DNA from: Flavobacteriaceae bacterium | Lineage (GTDB): Bacteria > Bacteroidota > Bacteroidia > Flavobacteriales > Flavobacteriaceae | NCBI GenBank assembly: GCA_030835825.1 | Contig: JAURRA010000016.1 | Span: 1 to 64,000, forward strand | Length of the DNA: 64,000 nt | Direction of reading: 5' to 3' | Part shown: positions 36,367 to 45,698 of the stretch, one piece after another | Layout of the letters: every line of letters starts with the position of its first letter | Numbering within the stretch: position 1 is the first letter of the stretch | Position numbers and translations under genes: made by a program | The notes under the pieces: model-generated | What the model saw: the letters and a program-made list of their open reading frames with translations, nothing else | What the model was told of the DNA's origin: nothing | The model's database searches: none

Positions 36367-37130
36367 TGATCGTTGTAGAGAATCTTCATAAAACATTTGG
36401 ATCGACCGCAGTATTGAAAGGTATTTCTACTTCGTTTGAAAAGGGAAAAACTAATTTGATTATTGGCCAAAGTGGTTCTGGGAAAACCGTTTTTCTCAAG
36501 TGTCTTCTTGGACTATTTCCTTACGAAACGGGAAGTATTTCTTATGATGGCCAGGTATATTCCAATCTCAGTACAGCCGATCAGAGATTACTGAGGTCTA
36601 AAATCGGTATGGTTTTTCAAGGTGGTGCCCTATTTGATTCTATGACTATTGGGGAAAATGTCAAGTTTCCATTGCGGATGTTTACCAAACTAAGTAACAG
36701 CGAAATGGAGGACAGAGCGCATGAAGTTCTGAAAAGAGTTGAGCTCGTAGATGCTTATAATAAATTTCCAAGCGAAGCCTCAGGTGGTATGCAAAAAAGA
36801 GTTGCCATTGCCAGAGCCATTGTCAACAATCCATCCTTTTTGTTTTGCGATGAGCCCAACTCTGGTCTTGATCCTAAAACAGCTATAGTCATTGACAATT
36901 TGATACAAGAGATTACCAACGAATTCAACATCACGACGGTCATCAACTCTCACGACATGAATTCGGTGATGGAAATTGGCCAAAAAATCATATTTCTTAA
37001 AGACGGCTTTAAAGCTTGGGAAGGTTCTAATAAAACTATTTTCAAAACCGACAACGAAGCCGTCACCAACTTTGTTTATTCGTCTGAATTGTTCAGAAAA
37101 GTTCGACAGATGTACCTGGATGAGAACTAA
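36366..37130 (+). CDS. mlaF: MlaF-type ABC transporter ATP-binding protein
   Basis: This 254-residue ATPase powers the MlaE permease. It shows Walker A GQSGSGKT at 34-41, Q-loop MVFQGGALFD, ABC signature SGGMQKR, Walker B FLFCDEPNSGLD and the switch His in INSHDM. FQGGALFDSMT and the signature SGGMQ rather than SGGQQ are typical of MlaF. The true start is ATG 36366, immediately coupled to the mlaE stop; the frame is open further upstream but that part lies inside mlaE. The 3' end overlaps the convergent DUF389 gene by four bases. Confidence 0.94.
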   Translation: MIVVENLHKTFGSTAVLKGISTSFEKGKTNLIIGQSGSGKTVFLKCLLGLFPYETGSISYDGQVYSNLSTADQRLLRSKIGMVFQGGALFDSMTIGENVKFPLRMFTKLSNSEMEDRAHEVLKRVELVDAYNKFPSEASGGMQKRVAIARAIVNNPSFLFCDEPNSGLDPKTAIVIDNLIQEITNEFNITTVINSHDMNSVMEIGQKIIFLKDGFKAWEGSNKTIFKTDNEAVTNFVYSSELFRKVRQMYLDEN

Positions 37131-38566
37131 TCCAAGTCGTTTACAACAGATACATTCTTCAAATTAAAATTCTCCTCCACATAAACCTTGAGTAAGGTGT
37201 TTAATACCTCAATAGTGTTGTTAGGATCCTTCCACGCGACGTTAAAAACATAAGTAGTGTCGACACTTTGCATATCCGAACTAGCAAAATTTTGACTTAT
37301 TGCAACCTGTTGGAGCTTAATAAATTGAGACTTGACAGACTGTAATATCCCAACAAAATCAAAACCTTCAATTACCTGAGAATTCTTAACCACCTCCATT
37401 TGACTTTTTAAATCCGTGATTTCTGTTTTTAATGCTTCAATCTCGGCTTCTCTACCCTTCAAGGCTTGACGGGTATCTTCATAAACTTTGGTTATAATTT
37501 CATAGCTACTGGTATCGCTCCCCAATATCTTTAAATCAACTTCTTTCAAGTCCTTGTAGGCTTCATTATACCGCAACTCACTGATCAAATCTTCTTTAGT
37601 TGCTGCTCCAATTTCATTGAAAAAATTAAGCTCGATTGAATTTTCTTCATAGGAAACTTCTGAAGAAAGTAGCTGAAGTTGTTTATTAACGCTTATTTCG
37701 TTTTGGATGAAACCCACTGCCTGAGTTTCGAAGACGCTCTGTTTATATACTTGCGCAAAAGTATATAGGGCTGGAATCATGACAACAATGGCTAATATTG
37801 AGGCCGATCTCGCTATAAGTTTCCTTCTTTTCGAGTTGGCATACCTCAGCATAGGGAATCTCAAAACCTTCAAAACTATGAAGGTAGCTAAACCAATAAA
37901 AATAGTATTAATAGTGAACAGATAGAGCGCTCCTGTAGCATATCCCAAACCTACTGACCCTCCCTTGGCTAAGCCAAATCCAACCGTGCAAAGTGGCGGC
38001 ATTAATGCCGTAGCTATCGCAACCCCAAAAATGGTCGACGCTATGGTTCCCTTTTTGGTCTTAGCAATAATCAAGGCCGATCCGCCAAAAAACGCTATCA
38101 AAACATCACGTATATCGGGCTTAGTACGGGCCAATAACTCTGACGAGTCCTGACTTAAGGGAAACAACTCAAAAAACAAATAGGCCGTGAGCACACTAAG
38201 AACTACCATCACTGAAAAATTCACCAGTGATTTTTTCATAGTGTCAATGTCGTTCATCGCCACAGACAAGCCAATCCCTAAAATAGGACCCATCAACGGC
38301 GAAATGAGCATGGCCCCAATCACTACAGCGGGCGAATTGGCATTTAGACCGATAGAAGCCACAAATACAGAGCAAATTAATATCCATGCTGTTGCACCTT
38401 TAAAGGGAATATCGCTATTGATGGATGCTATGGTCGCATCTTTATCCGTGTCGTGACGAAAGTCTAATAAATTGGACAGGAATTGAACTGAAGACCTCCA
38501 TAGCCCAATGGCTTCACGTTTGACTGTTTCCTCTTGAACTATGCTTGAATTTTCACTTGATTTCAT
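37127..38566 (-). CDS. DUF389 / TIGR00341 family membrane protein
   Basis: The 479-residue protein belongs to the DUF389 family of uncharacterised membrane proteins. After a cytoplasmic start of about 60 residues it has some six hydrophobic helices with conserved NANSPAVVIGAMLISPLMGPILG, FGGSALIIA and ATALMPPLCTVGFG. The C-terminal half (about 280-479) is soluble, includes a coiled coil near 365-395 and two sub-domains that look periplasmic. No function is established. It stands 19 bases downstream of manC on the same strand and may be co-transcribed with the SprT-like and manC genes. Confidence 0.88.
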   Translation of the reverse strand: MKSSENSSIVQEETVKREAIGLWRSSVQFLSNLLDFRHDTDKDATIASINSDIPFKGATAWILICSVFVASIGLNANSPAVVIGAMLISPLMGPILGIGLSVAMNDIDTMKKSLVNFSVMVVLSVLTAYLFFELFPLSQDSSELLARTKPDIRDVLIAFFGGSALIIAKTKKGTIASTIFGVAIATALMPPLCTVGFGLAKGGSVGLGYATGALYLFTINTIFIGLATFIVLKVLRFPMLRYANSKRRKLIARSASILAIVVMIPALYTFAQVYKQSVFETQAVGFIQNEISVNKQLQLLSSEVSYEENSIELNFFNEIGAATKEDLISELRYNEAYKDLKEVDLKILGSDTSSYEIITKVYEDTRQALKGREAEIEALKTEITDLKSQMEVVKNSQVIEGFDFVGILQSVKSQFIKLQQVAISQNFASSDMQSVDTTYVFNVAWKDPNNTIEVLNTLLKVYVEENFNLKNVSVVNDLD

Positions 38567-38585
38567 AAAAACAAAACTAATTTTT

Positions 38586-39662
38586 CTAATTAAATTTATT
38601 TTTGCATGCCTTCATGACCTGCTTAATATCCTGTTCTTTAGATTTAGGATAAATTAACAAAACATCCTTCCTGTCGACAACAATATAATCATTTAAGCCA
38701 TTGATTACCACGACTTTGTTGTGATCGGTCCTTACTAAATTACCCCCACTATCTTCCATCAAGACACGGGCGTTCACTACGGCATTGTCTTGATCGTCCC
38801 TTTTCATCTTGTCGTACAAACTACCCCAAGTACCCAGATCGCTCCAATCAAATAAGGCTTTTATAACAAAGACTTTTGGATACTTTTCCATAATGGCAAA
38901 GTCAATAGAAATATCTTCCGCTTTTGGGTAATTAGCAGCGATAAAAGCATGTTCTTTAGCCGTATTGTAAACTTCTATCCCTTGTGCAAAAATATCGAAC
39001 ATCCCGACCTGTTGGCTCTTGAAAGCATCTATAACACCCTTTACATGCCACATAAATATACCAGCATTCCACAAAAAATTACTTTGAGCTAGAAAGGACT
39101 GAGCAGTTTGAAAATCAGGTTTTTCTCTAAACTGAACTACTTCACTGACAAGCCGATCACTTTGCTTTTCAAATTCTATATAACCATAACCGGTATTAGG
39201 AAACGTAGGTTGAATTCCTATCGTAACCAGGGCCTCCTTGTGTGACTCGCAAAAAGAAAAAGCTTCAAGTACGTTTTCCTCAAACGCTGCATTGTTTTCT
39301 ATCCAATGATCGCTAGAAGCTACAATGATTTTCGCCTCAGGATTCATTTTTTGAATTTTCAAAGAGGCATATAAAATACAGGGGGCGGTATTGCGCATTT
39401 CAGGCTCCAAGACGACTTGATTTGCAGTGATTTCTGGCAATTGTTTTAAAACCAAATCCAAATATCTTTCATTGGTCAATACTAGGATTTGTTCCTTTGG
39501 TATAAAGCGACTTAACCTATCAAATGTATGCTGAATCAATGTTCTGCCTGTACCTAAGATATCGTGAAATTGTTTCGGAAAATCGGAGGTACTCATGGGC
39601 CAAAATCGTGACCCTATGCCTCCAGCCATTATCACGGCAAAATTATTTTTGTTCGTTATCAT
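38586..39662 (-). CDS. manC: Mannose-1-phosphate guanylyltransferase
   Basis: The enzyme makes GDP-mannose from mannose-1-phosphate and GTP, feeding polysaccharide and glycan synthesis. The 358-residue protein has the nucleotidyltransferase signature GGIGSRFWPMST at 14-25, the GTP-contacting region VLEPEMRNTAPCI, SSDHWI, a REKPD motif at the sugar site, NAGIFMWH and DWSDLGTWGSLY. It lacks the C-terminal isomerase domain of bifunctional ManC/AlgA proteins, which are near 470 residues. It overlaps the SprT-like gene by four bases. The symbol is used in the functional sense only. Confidence 0.93.
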   Translation of the reverse strand: MITNKNNFAVIMAGGIGSRFWPMSTSDFPKQFHDILGTGRTLIQHTFDRLSRFIPKEQILVLTNERYLDLVLKQLPEITANQVVLEPEMRNTAPCILYASLKIQKMNPEAKIIVASSDHWIENNAAFEENVLEAFSFCESHKEALVTIGIQPTFPNTGYGYIEFEKQSDRLVSEVVQFREKPDFQTAQSFLAQSNFLWNAGIFMWHVKGVIDAFKSQQVGMFDIFAQGIEVYNTAKEHAFIAANYPKAEDISIDFAIMEKYPKVFVIKALFDWSDLGTWGSLYDKMKRDDQDNAVVNARVLMEDSGGNLVRTDHNKVVVINGLNDYIVVDRKDVLLIYPKSKEQDIKQVMKACKNKFN

Positions 39663-40258
39663 AATTCAACAAGTTCAACTTCTGCATTCGGACTAAACAA
39701 ATAGGTTCTCCCAGTAGCCGTCTCAACACATTCAAATCTTTTTGTTCGTTGTTTTCCCAGTTTAAAAACGCGGCCATTTGGAATTCTAAACAACGTACCC
39801 AACGTGAGCTCAAAGATATAGTTTTTATCGTTCGGAGGATCAAATCGCTTTAAAGCTAGAGCCAACGCCCCATCGGTATCGGAGCTGGCCTTGGGATTGA
39901 CGAAATGCAGTTTTAGTAAGGGAATGAGACTGGCATCGAAATAAGGCTCTTTGAGGAAAGGGTGCATCACATTGACAAAGCTTTGTTTCCATTCAGGGCC
40001 ATGTGGTAAAATATGGCGGCCAAATTTTAAATAAGCCACATGATGAGCTATCTCATGAATCAGCGTCAACAAAAAAGCGTATTGATTTAAGCTTGCGTTG
40101 ATGGTGATTTGGCTTGTACCGTTTGGTAATTTCCGATAATCACCATGTCTCGTTTTTCTCGGACTCTTAATTTTTAGGACCAGGTGATACTGATCTAAAA
40201 TTGGTTGAACAGCAACAATTGCCTCTTGTGATAAGTACTGTTCGAGATGTTGCTTCAT
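39659..40258 (-). CDS. SprT-like zinc metalloprotein
   Basis: The 199-residue protein has a SprT-like zincin domain with the metal motif HEIAH at 68-72 and a probable third ligand in LPHGPEWK (His86), as in SprT/Spartan-like proteins. The C-terminal part (about 110-199) is rich in beta strands and lacks the four-cysteine zinc ribbon of E. coli SprT. Whether it cleaves protein, for instance DNA-protein cross-links, is unknown. It must not be confused with SprT of the gliding machinery, the porT homologue at 3109. It overlaps manC by four bases, so the two are probably translated together. Confidence 0.88.
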   Translation of the reverse strand: MKQHLEQYLSQEAIVAVQPILDQYHLVLKIKSPRKTRHGDYRKLPNGTSQITINASLNQYAFLLTLIHEIAHHVAYLKFGRHILPHGPEWKQSFVNVMHPFLKEPYFDASLIPLLKLHFVNPKASSDTDGALALALKRFDPPNDKNYIFELTLGTLFRIPNGRVFKLGKQRTKRFECVETATGRTYLFSPNAEVELVEL

Positions 40259-40300
40259 GCAAACAAAAATAGAAAAATATCCCTCAGAAACTGTTGATTC

Positions 40301-41221
40301 TTATTTAGCATGTCGTTCGAGAGGAAGTGTAGAACAACGCAATAGACCACCTTGCTTTGAAATCTCGGCAAAATTGATAGCTTCAACTGTAAAGCCTTGT
40401 AGTTCGAGCCATCGGTTGAGCCCAGTAAATTGAACTTCCGAAACAACAACTGAGTCAGAAATAGAGAAAATATTAGACTGCATTTTGGTCATGGCAGCGG
40501 CATCAATTAAAAATACATCATCAAAACCGAAAAAGTCAATTAACCATTGTGCATCTTCAGAATGAACGAATCCTCCCGGATGAATGATTGCCTTTCCTCG
40601 ACCCAAAGGCTGAAAACAACAATCTAAATGCAAGGCATTTGACAAGGGATCGGTGTTGGATTTTTTGAGTTCAAAAGCCTTAATTGTTTTGTGTGGAAAC
40701 AAATCTTGTAAACTATCGATGGCCGCACGATTTGTTCTAGCAGTGATATAGTTTGAGTAATCGGCGCCGAAATAGGTTCCCACAAAAATAAAATCGCCAA
40801 GAACAATAACATCTCCGCCTTCAACGTGACAATATTCGGGTAGTTTAATCACCTTAGAGGGATCCATTTGGTCAATGATATATTTGATGCCTAACAGCTC
40901 ATTTGCCCGATCGGGTAAAATATTGGATTGTATAAAGACATCTTCAATAACAAAGCCAATGTCTCTAGTAAAAATCTGATTGTAATCCTGAATCACTTCA
41001 GGTCGATATACAGTTACGTTATACTTCTTGAGAATCGCTACGAACTCTGCAAGCTCAGCGATCATGCTATCTTCTGTTGGATAAGTACCTGAGAGAACAT
41101 GCTTCAAGCTTTTAGGATCATAGCAGTCGTCAGCCTTTGGTTGACCACCACTACTTCTGGCGATACCAACAACAACCGATTGCAGCGTCGAAGATTCGTC
41201 AGTAACGCTCAATCGTATCAT
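40301..41221 (-). CDS. Dimethylarginine dimethylaminohydrolase / arginine deiminase-like amidinohydrolase
   Basis: The 306-residue protein belongs to the guanidino-modifying (pentein) superfamily. Active-site features are FTRDIGF near residues 84-90, Glu134 in CHVEGGD, His198 and Asp200 in LHLDCCF, and nucleophile Cys296 in LLRCSTLPLER. Such enzymes hydrolyse a guanidinium group, giving citrulline or ornithine-type products; dimethylargininase is a common label for flavobacterial members but the substrate is uncertain. It follows gltA by 18 bases in the carA-eno-gltA neighbourhood, a linkage I recognise from Flavobacteriales. Start and end are normal. Confidence 0.87.
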   Translation of the reverse strand: MIRLSVTDESSTLQSVVVGIARSSGGQPKADDCYDPKSLKHVLSGTYPTEDSMIAELAEFVAILKKYNVTVYRPEVIQDYNQIFTRDIGFVIEDVFIQSNILPDRANELLGIKYIIDQMDPSKVIKLPEYCHVEGGDVIVLGDFIFVGTYFGADYSNYITARTNRAAIDSLQDLFPHKTIKAFELKKSNTDPLSNALHLDCCFQPLGRGKAIIHPGGFVHSEDAQWLIDFFGFDDVFLIDAAAMTKMQSNIFSISDSVVVSEVQFTGLNRWLELQGFTVEAINFAEISKQGGLLRCSTLPLERHAK

Positions 41222-41239
41222 AAATAGATTTTAGAAAAA

Positions 41240-42523
41240 TTATCTTTTGGAAATATCAACATAAGAGCGAATTGTCGCCCCTGTATAAATTTGACGAGGA
41301 CGCCCGATAGGCTCTTTGCCTTGGCGCATTTCTCGCCATTGAGCAATCCACCCTGGCAAGCGACCTAAGGCAAACATCACGGTAAACATTTGAACGGGAA
41401 TGCCTAATGAACGATAAATGATGCCAGAATAAAAGTCCACATTTGGATACAGCTTACGATCCACAAAGTATGCATCGCTTAAGGCCTCTTTCTCTAATGA
41501 TTTGGCAATATCCAAAACAGGATCATCAACCCCAAGTTCTTCAAGAACTTCATCGGCTGCCTTTTTAATGATGCGCGCCCGAGGGTCAAAATTTTTATAT
41601 ACCCGATGACCAAAGCCCATTAGACGAAAAGGATCGTTTTTATCTTTCGCCTTCAACATGAATTTGGCTGTGTCACCACCATCTTCTCGAATGGCTTCCA
41701 ACATTTCCAAAACAGCCTGATTTGCTCCACCGTGCAGCGGCCCCCATAACGCAGATATACCTGCGCTTAATGAGGCAAACAGTCCGGCATGCGAAGATCC
41801 AACAATCCTCACAGTTGATGTCGAGCAGTTTTGTTCGTGATCGGCATGTAGAATCAAAAGCTTATTCAAAGCACTTTTAACAGACTTATTAACCACAAAG
41901 GTTTCATTAGGATGACTAAACATCATTTTAATGATATTCTCTACATAGTCTAAATACTTAGACCCATAATCAATAGGGAGTCCTTGAGATTTTCTCATTG
42001 TCCATGCCACTAGGACTGGAAATTTTCCCATGATTTTGACAATGGCCTTATACATATCTTCTTCCGAATCGACATTGACCGAACTTGGATTAAAAGCCGT
42101 GAGAGCACTTGTTAAAGACGCCAAAACACCCATTGGATGGGCTGCCTTTGGGAAAGCGTCTATAATTTTCTTGACATCCTCATCAACAACAGAGTTGGCT
42201 TTGATATCCATTTCAAACTTCATCAATTGATCGGCTGTAGGCAATTCTCCAAAAATGAGCAGGTAGGCAACTTCGAGAAAAGATGCTTTTTCCGCAAGCT
42301 CTTCGATAGCATAACCTCGGTAGCGTAAAATGCCTAAATCACCATCTAGAAAAGTGATGGCACTTTTACATGAACCCGTATTCTTATAACCTGGATCTAT
42401 AGTGACCAAATTTGCCGCACTACGCAATGCTGCTATATCAATGGCACTTTCATTTTCAGTACCAGTTATCACTGGCAAATCAATGGATTGGTTATTGTAG
42501 GTTAAGGTTGCTTTGTCACTCAT
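41240..42523 (-). CDS. gltA: Citrate synthase (type II)
   Basis: Citrate synthase condenses oxaloacetate and acetyl-CoA, the entry step of the TCA cycle. The 427-residue protein has the type II N-terminal beta domain and the core with LILHADHEQNCSTSTVR (active-site His), GPLHGGANQAVLEML, GFGHRVYKNFDPRA (second His and oxaloacetate Arg) and VDFYSGIIY (catalytic Asp). Length agrees with E. coli GltA (427). It lies about 107 bases after eno and 18 before the amidinohydrolase gene. Whether the NADH-binding site of E. coli GltA is kept cannot be judged by eye. Confidence 0.97.
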   Translation of the reverse strand: MSDKATLTYNNQSIDLPVITGTENESAIDIAALRSAANLVTIDPGYKNTGSCKSAITFLDGDLGILRYRGYAIEELAEKASFLEVAYLLIFGELPTADQLMKFEMDIKANSVVDEDVKKIIDAFPKAAHPMGVLASLTSALTAFNPSSVNVDSEEDMYKAIVKIMGKFPVLVAWTMRKSQGLPIDYGSKYLDYVENIIKMMFSHPNETFVVNKSVKSALNKLLILHADHEQNCSTSTVRIVGSSHAGLFASLSAGISALWGPLHGGANQAVLEMLEAIREDGGDTAKFMLKAKDKNDPFRLMGFGHRVYKNFDPRARIIKKAADEVLEELGVDDPVLDIAKSLEKEALSDAYFVDRKLYPNVDFYSGIIYRSLGIPVQMFTVMFALGRLPGWIAQWREMRQGKEPIGRPRQIYTGATIRSYVDISKR

Positions 42524-42630
42524 AATAAATTCATTTAAATTGGCACGAAGTTACAAAATTCGGAGTTCAATAAAAAGTTATAATACCATAACTCTTGAAT
42601 CAAAAAAGAGGTCAATAAAAGTTTTAAAAC

Positions 42631-43917
42631 CTACTTTTTAAAAGCCTCTGATCCGGGGAAATAGGCCTTCTTACCAAGCTCCTGCTCGATTCTCAACAAC
42701 TGGTTATATTTAGCCATTCGATCCGACCGGGATGCAGAACCAGTTTTGATCTGGCCTGTATTGAGAGCTACCGCTAAGTCGGCAATGGTGGTGTCTTCAG
42801 TTTCTCCTGAGCGATGCGACATAACAGCAGTGTAGCCGGCACGATGTGCCATTTTCACGGCAGCGATAGTCTCGGAAAGTGTTCCAATTTGATTGACTTT
42901 TACTAAGATTGAATTGGCCACATCTTGTTCTATTCCTCGAGACAAGCGATCTATATTTGTCACAAACAAATCGTCCCCAACAAGTTGAATCTTATGTCCA
43001 ATTTTTTTGGTGAGATAAGCCCAACCTTCCCAGTCATTTTCATCCATCCCGTCCTCTATTGATATAATAGGATAGTTTTCAGCTAAGGTAGCGAGATAAT
43101 CGGCCTGCTCTTGACTACTTCTAATTTCTCCCTTCGATCCTTCAAATTTGGTGTAATCGTATTTGCCATTGACATAAAATTCTGCTGCAGCACAGTCAAG
43201 CGAAATCATCACATCACTTCCGAAGACATAACCGGCGTTACTGACGGCCTGTGCAATTGTATCAAGAGCATCCTCTGTCCCCCCAAGACCAGGTGCAAAT
43301 CCACCTTCATCGCCCACTGCCGTAGTCAAATTGCGATCGTGTAATACTTTTTTTAAGTGATGAAAAACTTCAGATCCTATTTGCATGGCATGCGAAAAGC
43401 TAGTTGCCTTGACAGGAATTATCATAAATTCTTGAAATGCTATTGGCGCATCACTGTGAGACCCGCCATTTATAATATTCATCATGGGAACAGGAAGCGT
43501 GCAAGCCTCTGCACCGCCGACGTACTCAAACAAAGAAACACCCATTGATTTGGCTGCAGCATGAGCCACTGACAAAGAAACGCCTAAAATGGCATTGGCC
43601 CCAAGTTTGGACTTGTTTGGAGTGCCGTCTAAGTCTATCATTTTTTGGTCAATCCGTTCTTGATCAAAAACAGACATCCCCACAATTTCTGGTGCTAATA
43701 TCGAATTAACATGATCGACAGCTTTTGAGACACCTTTGCCCATATAAGGACTGCCGCCATCTCTCAACTCAACGGCCTCGTGCTCACCAGTTGACGCACC
43801 CGAAGGAACTGCTGCTCTCCCGAAGGAACCATCTTCTGTAGTGACATCCACTTCGATAGTTGGATTTCCTCGTGAGTCAAAAATTTGACGTGCTAAAACT
43901 GATTGGATTGTGCTCAT
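42631..43917 (-). CDS. eno: Enolase
   Basis: Enolase interconverts 2-phosphoglycerate and phosphoenolpyruvate and is also a frequent degradosome partner. The 428-residue protein has [19 protein letters not shown] (mobile loop), [18 protein letters not shown] (catalytic Glu), [40 protein letters not shown] (catalytic Lys) and [10 protein letters not shown]. All magnesium and catalytic residues are present. It lies 76 bases downstream of carA; the gap contains a palindrome around a possible -7 element, so it may have its own promoter. Confidence 0.98.
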   Translation of the reverse strand: MSTIQSVLARQIFDSRGNPTIEVDVTTEDGSFGRAAVPSGASTGEHEAVELRDGGSPYMGKGVSKAVDHVNSILAPEIVGMSVFDQERIDQKMIDLDGTPNKSKLGANAILGVSLSVAHAAAKSMGVSLFEYVGGAEACTLPVPMMNIINGGSHSDAPIAFQEFMIIPVKATSFSHAMQIGSEVFHHLKKVLHDRNLTTAVGDEGGFAPGLGGTEDALDTIAQAVSNAGYVFGSDVMISLDCAAAEFYVNGKYDYTKFEGSKGEIRSSQEQADYLATLAENYPIISIEDGMDENDWEGWAYLTKKIGHKIQLVGDDLFVTNIDRLSRGIEQDVANSILVKVNQIGTLSETIAAVKMAHRAGYTAVMSHRSGETEDTTIADLAVALNTGQIKTGSASRSDRMAKYNQLLRIEQELGKKAYFPGSEAFKK

Positions 43918-43935
43918 AAATAAATTTTGAAGCGA

Positions 43936-43952
43936 ATTTACAAATTGTAAAT
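43936..43952. repeat. Palindrome upstream of eno
   Basis: ATTTACAA and TTGTAAAT flank a single A, 19-35 bases upstream of the eno ATG. The minus strand includes ACAATTTG, a poor match to the -7 box. It could be an operator or simply AT-rich chance symmetry. Confidence 0.4.
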
Positions 43953-43993
43953 CGCATAGTTAAAAATAAAGTTTAGAAAAATATCTACCCAAG

Positions 43994-45106
43994 TCAAGAT
44001 GGATTATTAGAGGTCATGTTCTCTATGAACTGATCAAATAAGTAAGCCGAATCGTGTGGGCCCGGACTAGCCTCAGGGTGATATTGAACAGAAAAAACAG
44101 GCTTTGAAGTCATTTGGATTCCAGCCACAGTACCATCGTTCAAATGAATATGGGTAACTTCAACATCCTTATGAGCCTCTGTTTCTTCTCTATTGATAGC
44201 AAAACCGTGATTTTGAGAAGTGATTTCACCTTTGCCTGTCAAGATATTTTTTACTGGGTGGTTGATCCCACGGTGACCATTGTGCATTTTATAGGTGCTG
44301 ATACCATTGGCCAATGCAATGACCTGATGCCCTAAGCATATGCCAAATAATGGTTTCCCCGAATCGATAATATTTTTTGCAACCTGAATAGAATCTAGCA
44401 ATGGGGCGGGATCACCTGGGCCATTTGAAATGAAATAACCGTCGGGCTGCCAAGCTTGCATTTCCTCGAAATTGGTATTAAACGGAAAGACTTTAATATA
44501 GCATCCTCTAGCGGCAAGATTTCTAAGGATATTCTGTTTGATTCCGATATCCAAAGCTGCAACGCGATACTCAGCATTTTCTTCACCAAAGACATAGGGC
44601 TTGCGTGTTGATACTTTTGACGCCAATTCCAAGCCATTCATATCGGGAACAGCATTCAATTGCTCTTTCAAAGACGCTAAATCATCGACCTCTGTTGAGA
44701 TAACAGCATTCATGGCACCTTGATCTCTAATATGCCTGACCAAAGCCCGGGTATCAACATCAGAAATGGCCATAAGGTTGTTCGCGTCTAAAAAGGTTTT
44801 AAGATTTGACTCGGCATCAACACGAGAATAATCAAAACTAAAATTCTTACAAATCAATCCCGCAATCTTAATGCTATCCGACTCTACCTCTTGAGTGTTT
44901 ACGCCGTAATTGCCAATATGAGCATTGGTGGTAATCATCAATTGTCCAAAATAAGATGGATCTGTAAATATTTCTTGATAGCCTGTCATTCCAGTATTGA
45001 AACAAACTTCGCCAAATGCAGTGCCAGGATTACCAATTGCTTTTCCGTGAAAAATAGTACCATCCTTGAGAAGAAGAATGGCATTGTGTCGGGTGGAGGA
45101 CCTCAT
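43994..45106 (-). CDS. carA: Carbamoyl-phosphate synthase small subunit
   Basis: CarA is the glutaminase subunit that supplies ammonia to CarB for carbamoyl phosphate, used for pyrimidine and arginine synthesis. The 370-residue protein has the CPSase small-chain N-terminal domain (GEVCFNTGMTGYQEIFTDPSY) and a class I glutamine amidotransferase domain with nucleophile Cys257 in GICLGH and the His/Glu pair in YHPEASPGP. carB is not in the window. The gene follows the ribosomal operon terminator and has its own -7 box. The order rplQ-carA-eno-gltA is familiar from Flavobacteriales. Confidence 0.96.
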   Translation of the reverse strand: MRSSTRHNAILLLKDGTIFHGKAIGNPGTAFGEVCFNTGMTGYQEIFTDPSYFGQLMITTNAHIGNYGVNTQEVESDSIKIAGLICKNFSFDYSRVDAESNLKTFLDANNLMAISDVDTRALVRHIRDQGAMNAVISTEVDDLASLKEQLNAVPDMNGLELASKVSTRKPYVFGEENAEYRVAALDIGIKQNILRNLAARGCYIKVFPFNTNFEEMQAWQPDGYFISNGPGDPAPLLDSIQVAKNIIDSGKPLFGICLGHQVIALANGISTYKMHNGHRGINHPVKNILTGKGEITSQNHGFAINREETEAHKDVEVTHIHLNDGTVAGIQMTSKPVFSVQYHPEASPGPHDSAYLFDQFIENMTSNNPS

Positions 45107-45129
45107 AAAAGCAATAAATTATTGTTTCC

Positions 45130-45137
45130 CAAAATTA
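45130..45137 (-). promoter_or_regulatory. -7 box (TAATTTTG) for carA
   Basis: The minus strand reads TAATTTTG, 23 bases upstream of the carA ATG and just behind the terminator of the ribosomal operon. The -33 region shows no TTTG. Confidence 0.4.
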
Positions 45138-45164
45138 ATAAATCATAATGACTTAAATGACTCA

Positions 45165-45201
45165 AAAACAAAAAAAAAGGGTGAACAAATGCTCACCCTT
45201 T
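45165..45201 (-). terminator. Intrinsic terminator at the end of the ribosomal superoperon
   Basis: On the minus strand AAAGGGTGA pairs with TCACCCTTT around an 8-base loop and is followed by a T-run. It lies about 20 bases after the rplQ stop and separates the operon from carA. Confidence 0.9.
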
Positions 45202-45221
45202 ATAAATAACTTTTGGCCCGT

Positions 45222-45674
45222 CTACTCTTCTTCAGAGCTCGCTACTGGCTGAGCTTCTACTGGAGCAGGAGCGGCCTTTTTAGTTCTTTTTTCAGGACGT
45301 GGCGCTTTGTAAAGGTCATTATAGTCCACCAATTCAATCATTGCCATATCCGCATTATCGCCGAGACGATGTCCCAATTTGATGATACGTGTGTAACCTC
45401 CTGGACGTCCTGCAACTTTTTTCCCAACTTGATCGAACAATTCAGTAATGGCTTCCTTTTGACGCAATCTACTGAATGCAATTCTGCGGTTATGCGTACT
45501 GTCTTCTTTAGATTTAGTAATCAAAGGCTCAACAAAAACTTTCAACGCCTTTGCTTTGGCAACAGTTGTATGGATTCGCTTGTGTTCAATTAAAGAACAT
45601 GCCATGTTCGCCAACATCGAGCGGCGGTGTGCCGTTTTTCTTCCGAGGTGGTTTGTTTTTTTTCCGTGTCTCAT
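45222..45674 (-). CDS. rplQ: 50S ribosomal protein L17
   Basis: L17 sits near the peptide exit tunnel. The first 115 or so residues are the L17 domain ([25 protein letters not shown] start), followed by an Ala/Pro/Glu-rich tail of about 30 residues ([18 protein letters not shown]); E. coli L17 has 127 residues and this one 150. Such tails are common in Bacteroidota. It is the last gene of the alpha block, 24 bases after rpoA, and is followed by the operon terminator. Confidence 0.97.
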   Translation of the reverse strand: MRHGKKTNHLGRKTAHRRSMLANMACSLIEHKRIHTTVAKAKALKVFVEPLITKSKEDSTHNRRIAFSRLRQKEAITELFDQVGKKVAGRPGGYTRIIKLGHRLGDNADMAMIELVDYNDLYKAPRPEKRTKKAAPAPVEAQPVASSEEE

Positions 45675-45698
45675 AATATATTACTTATGAAGCGAGAG

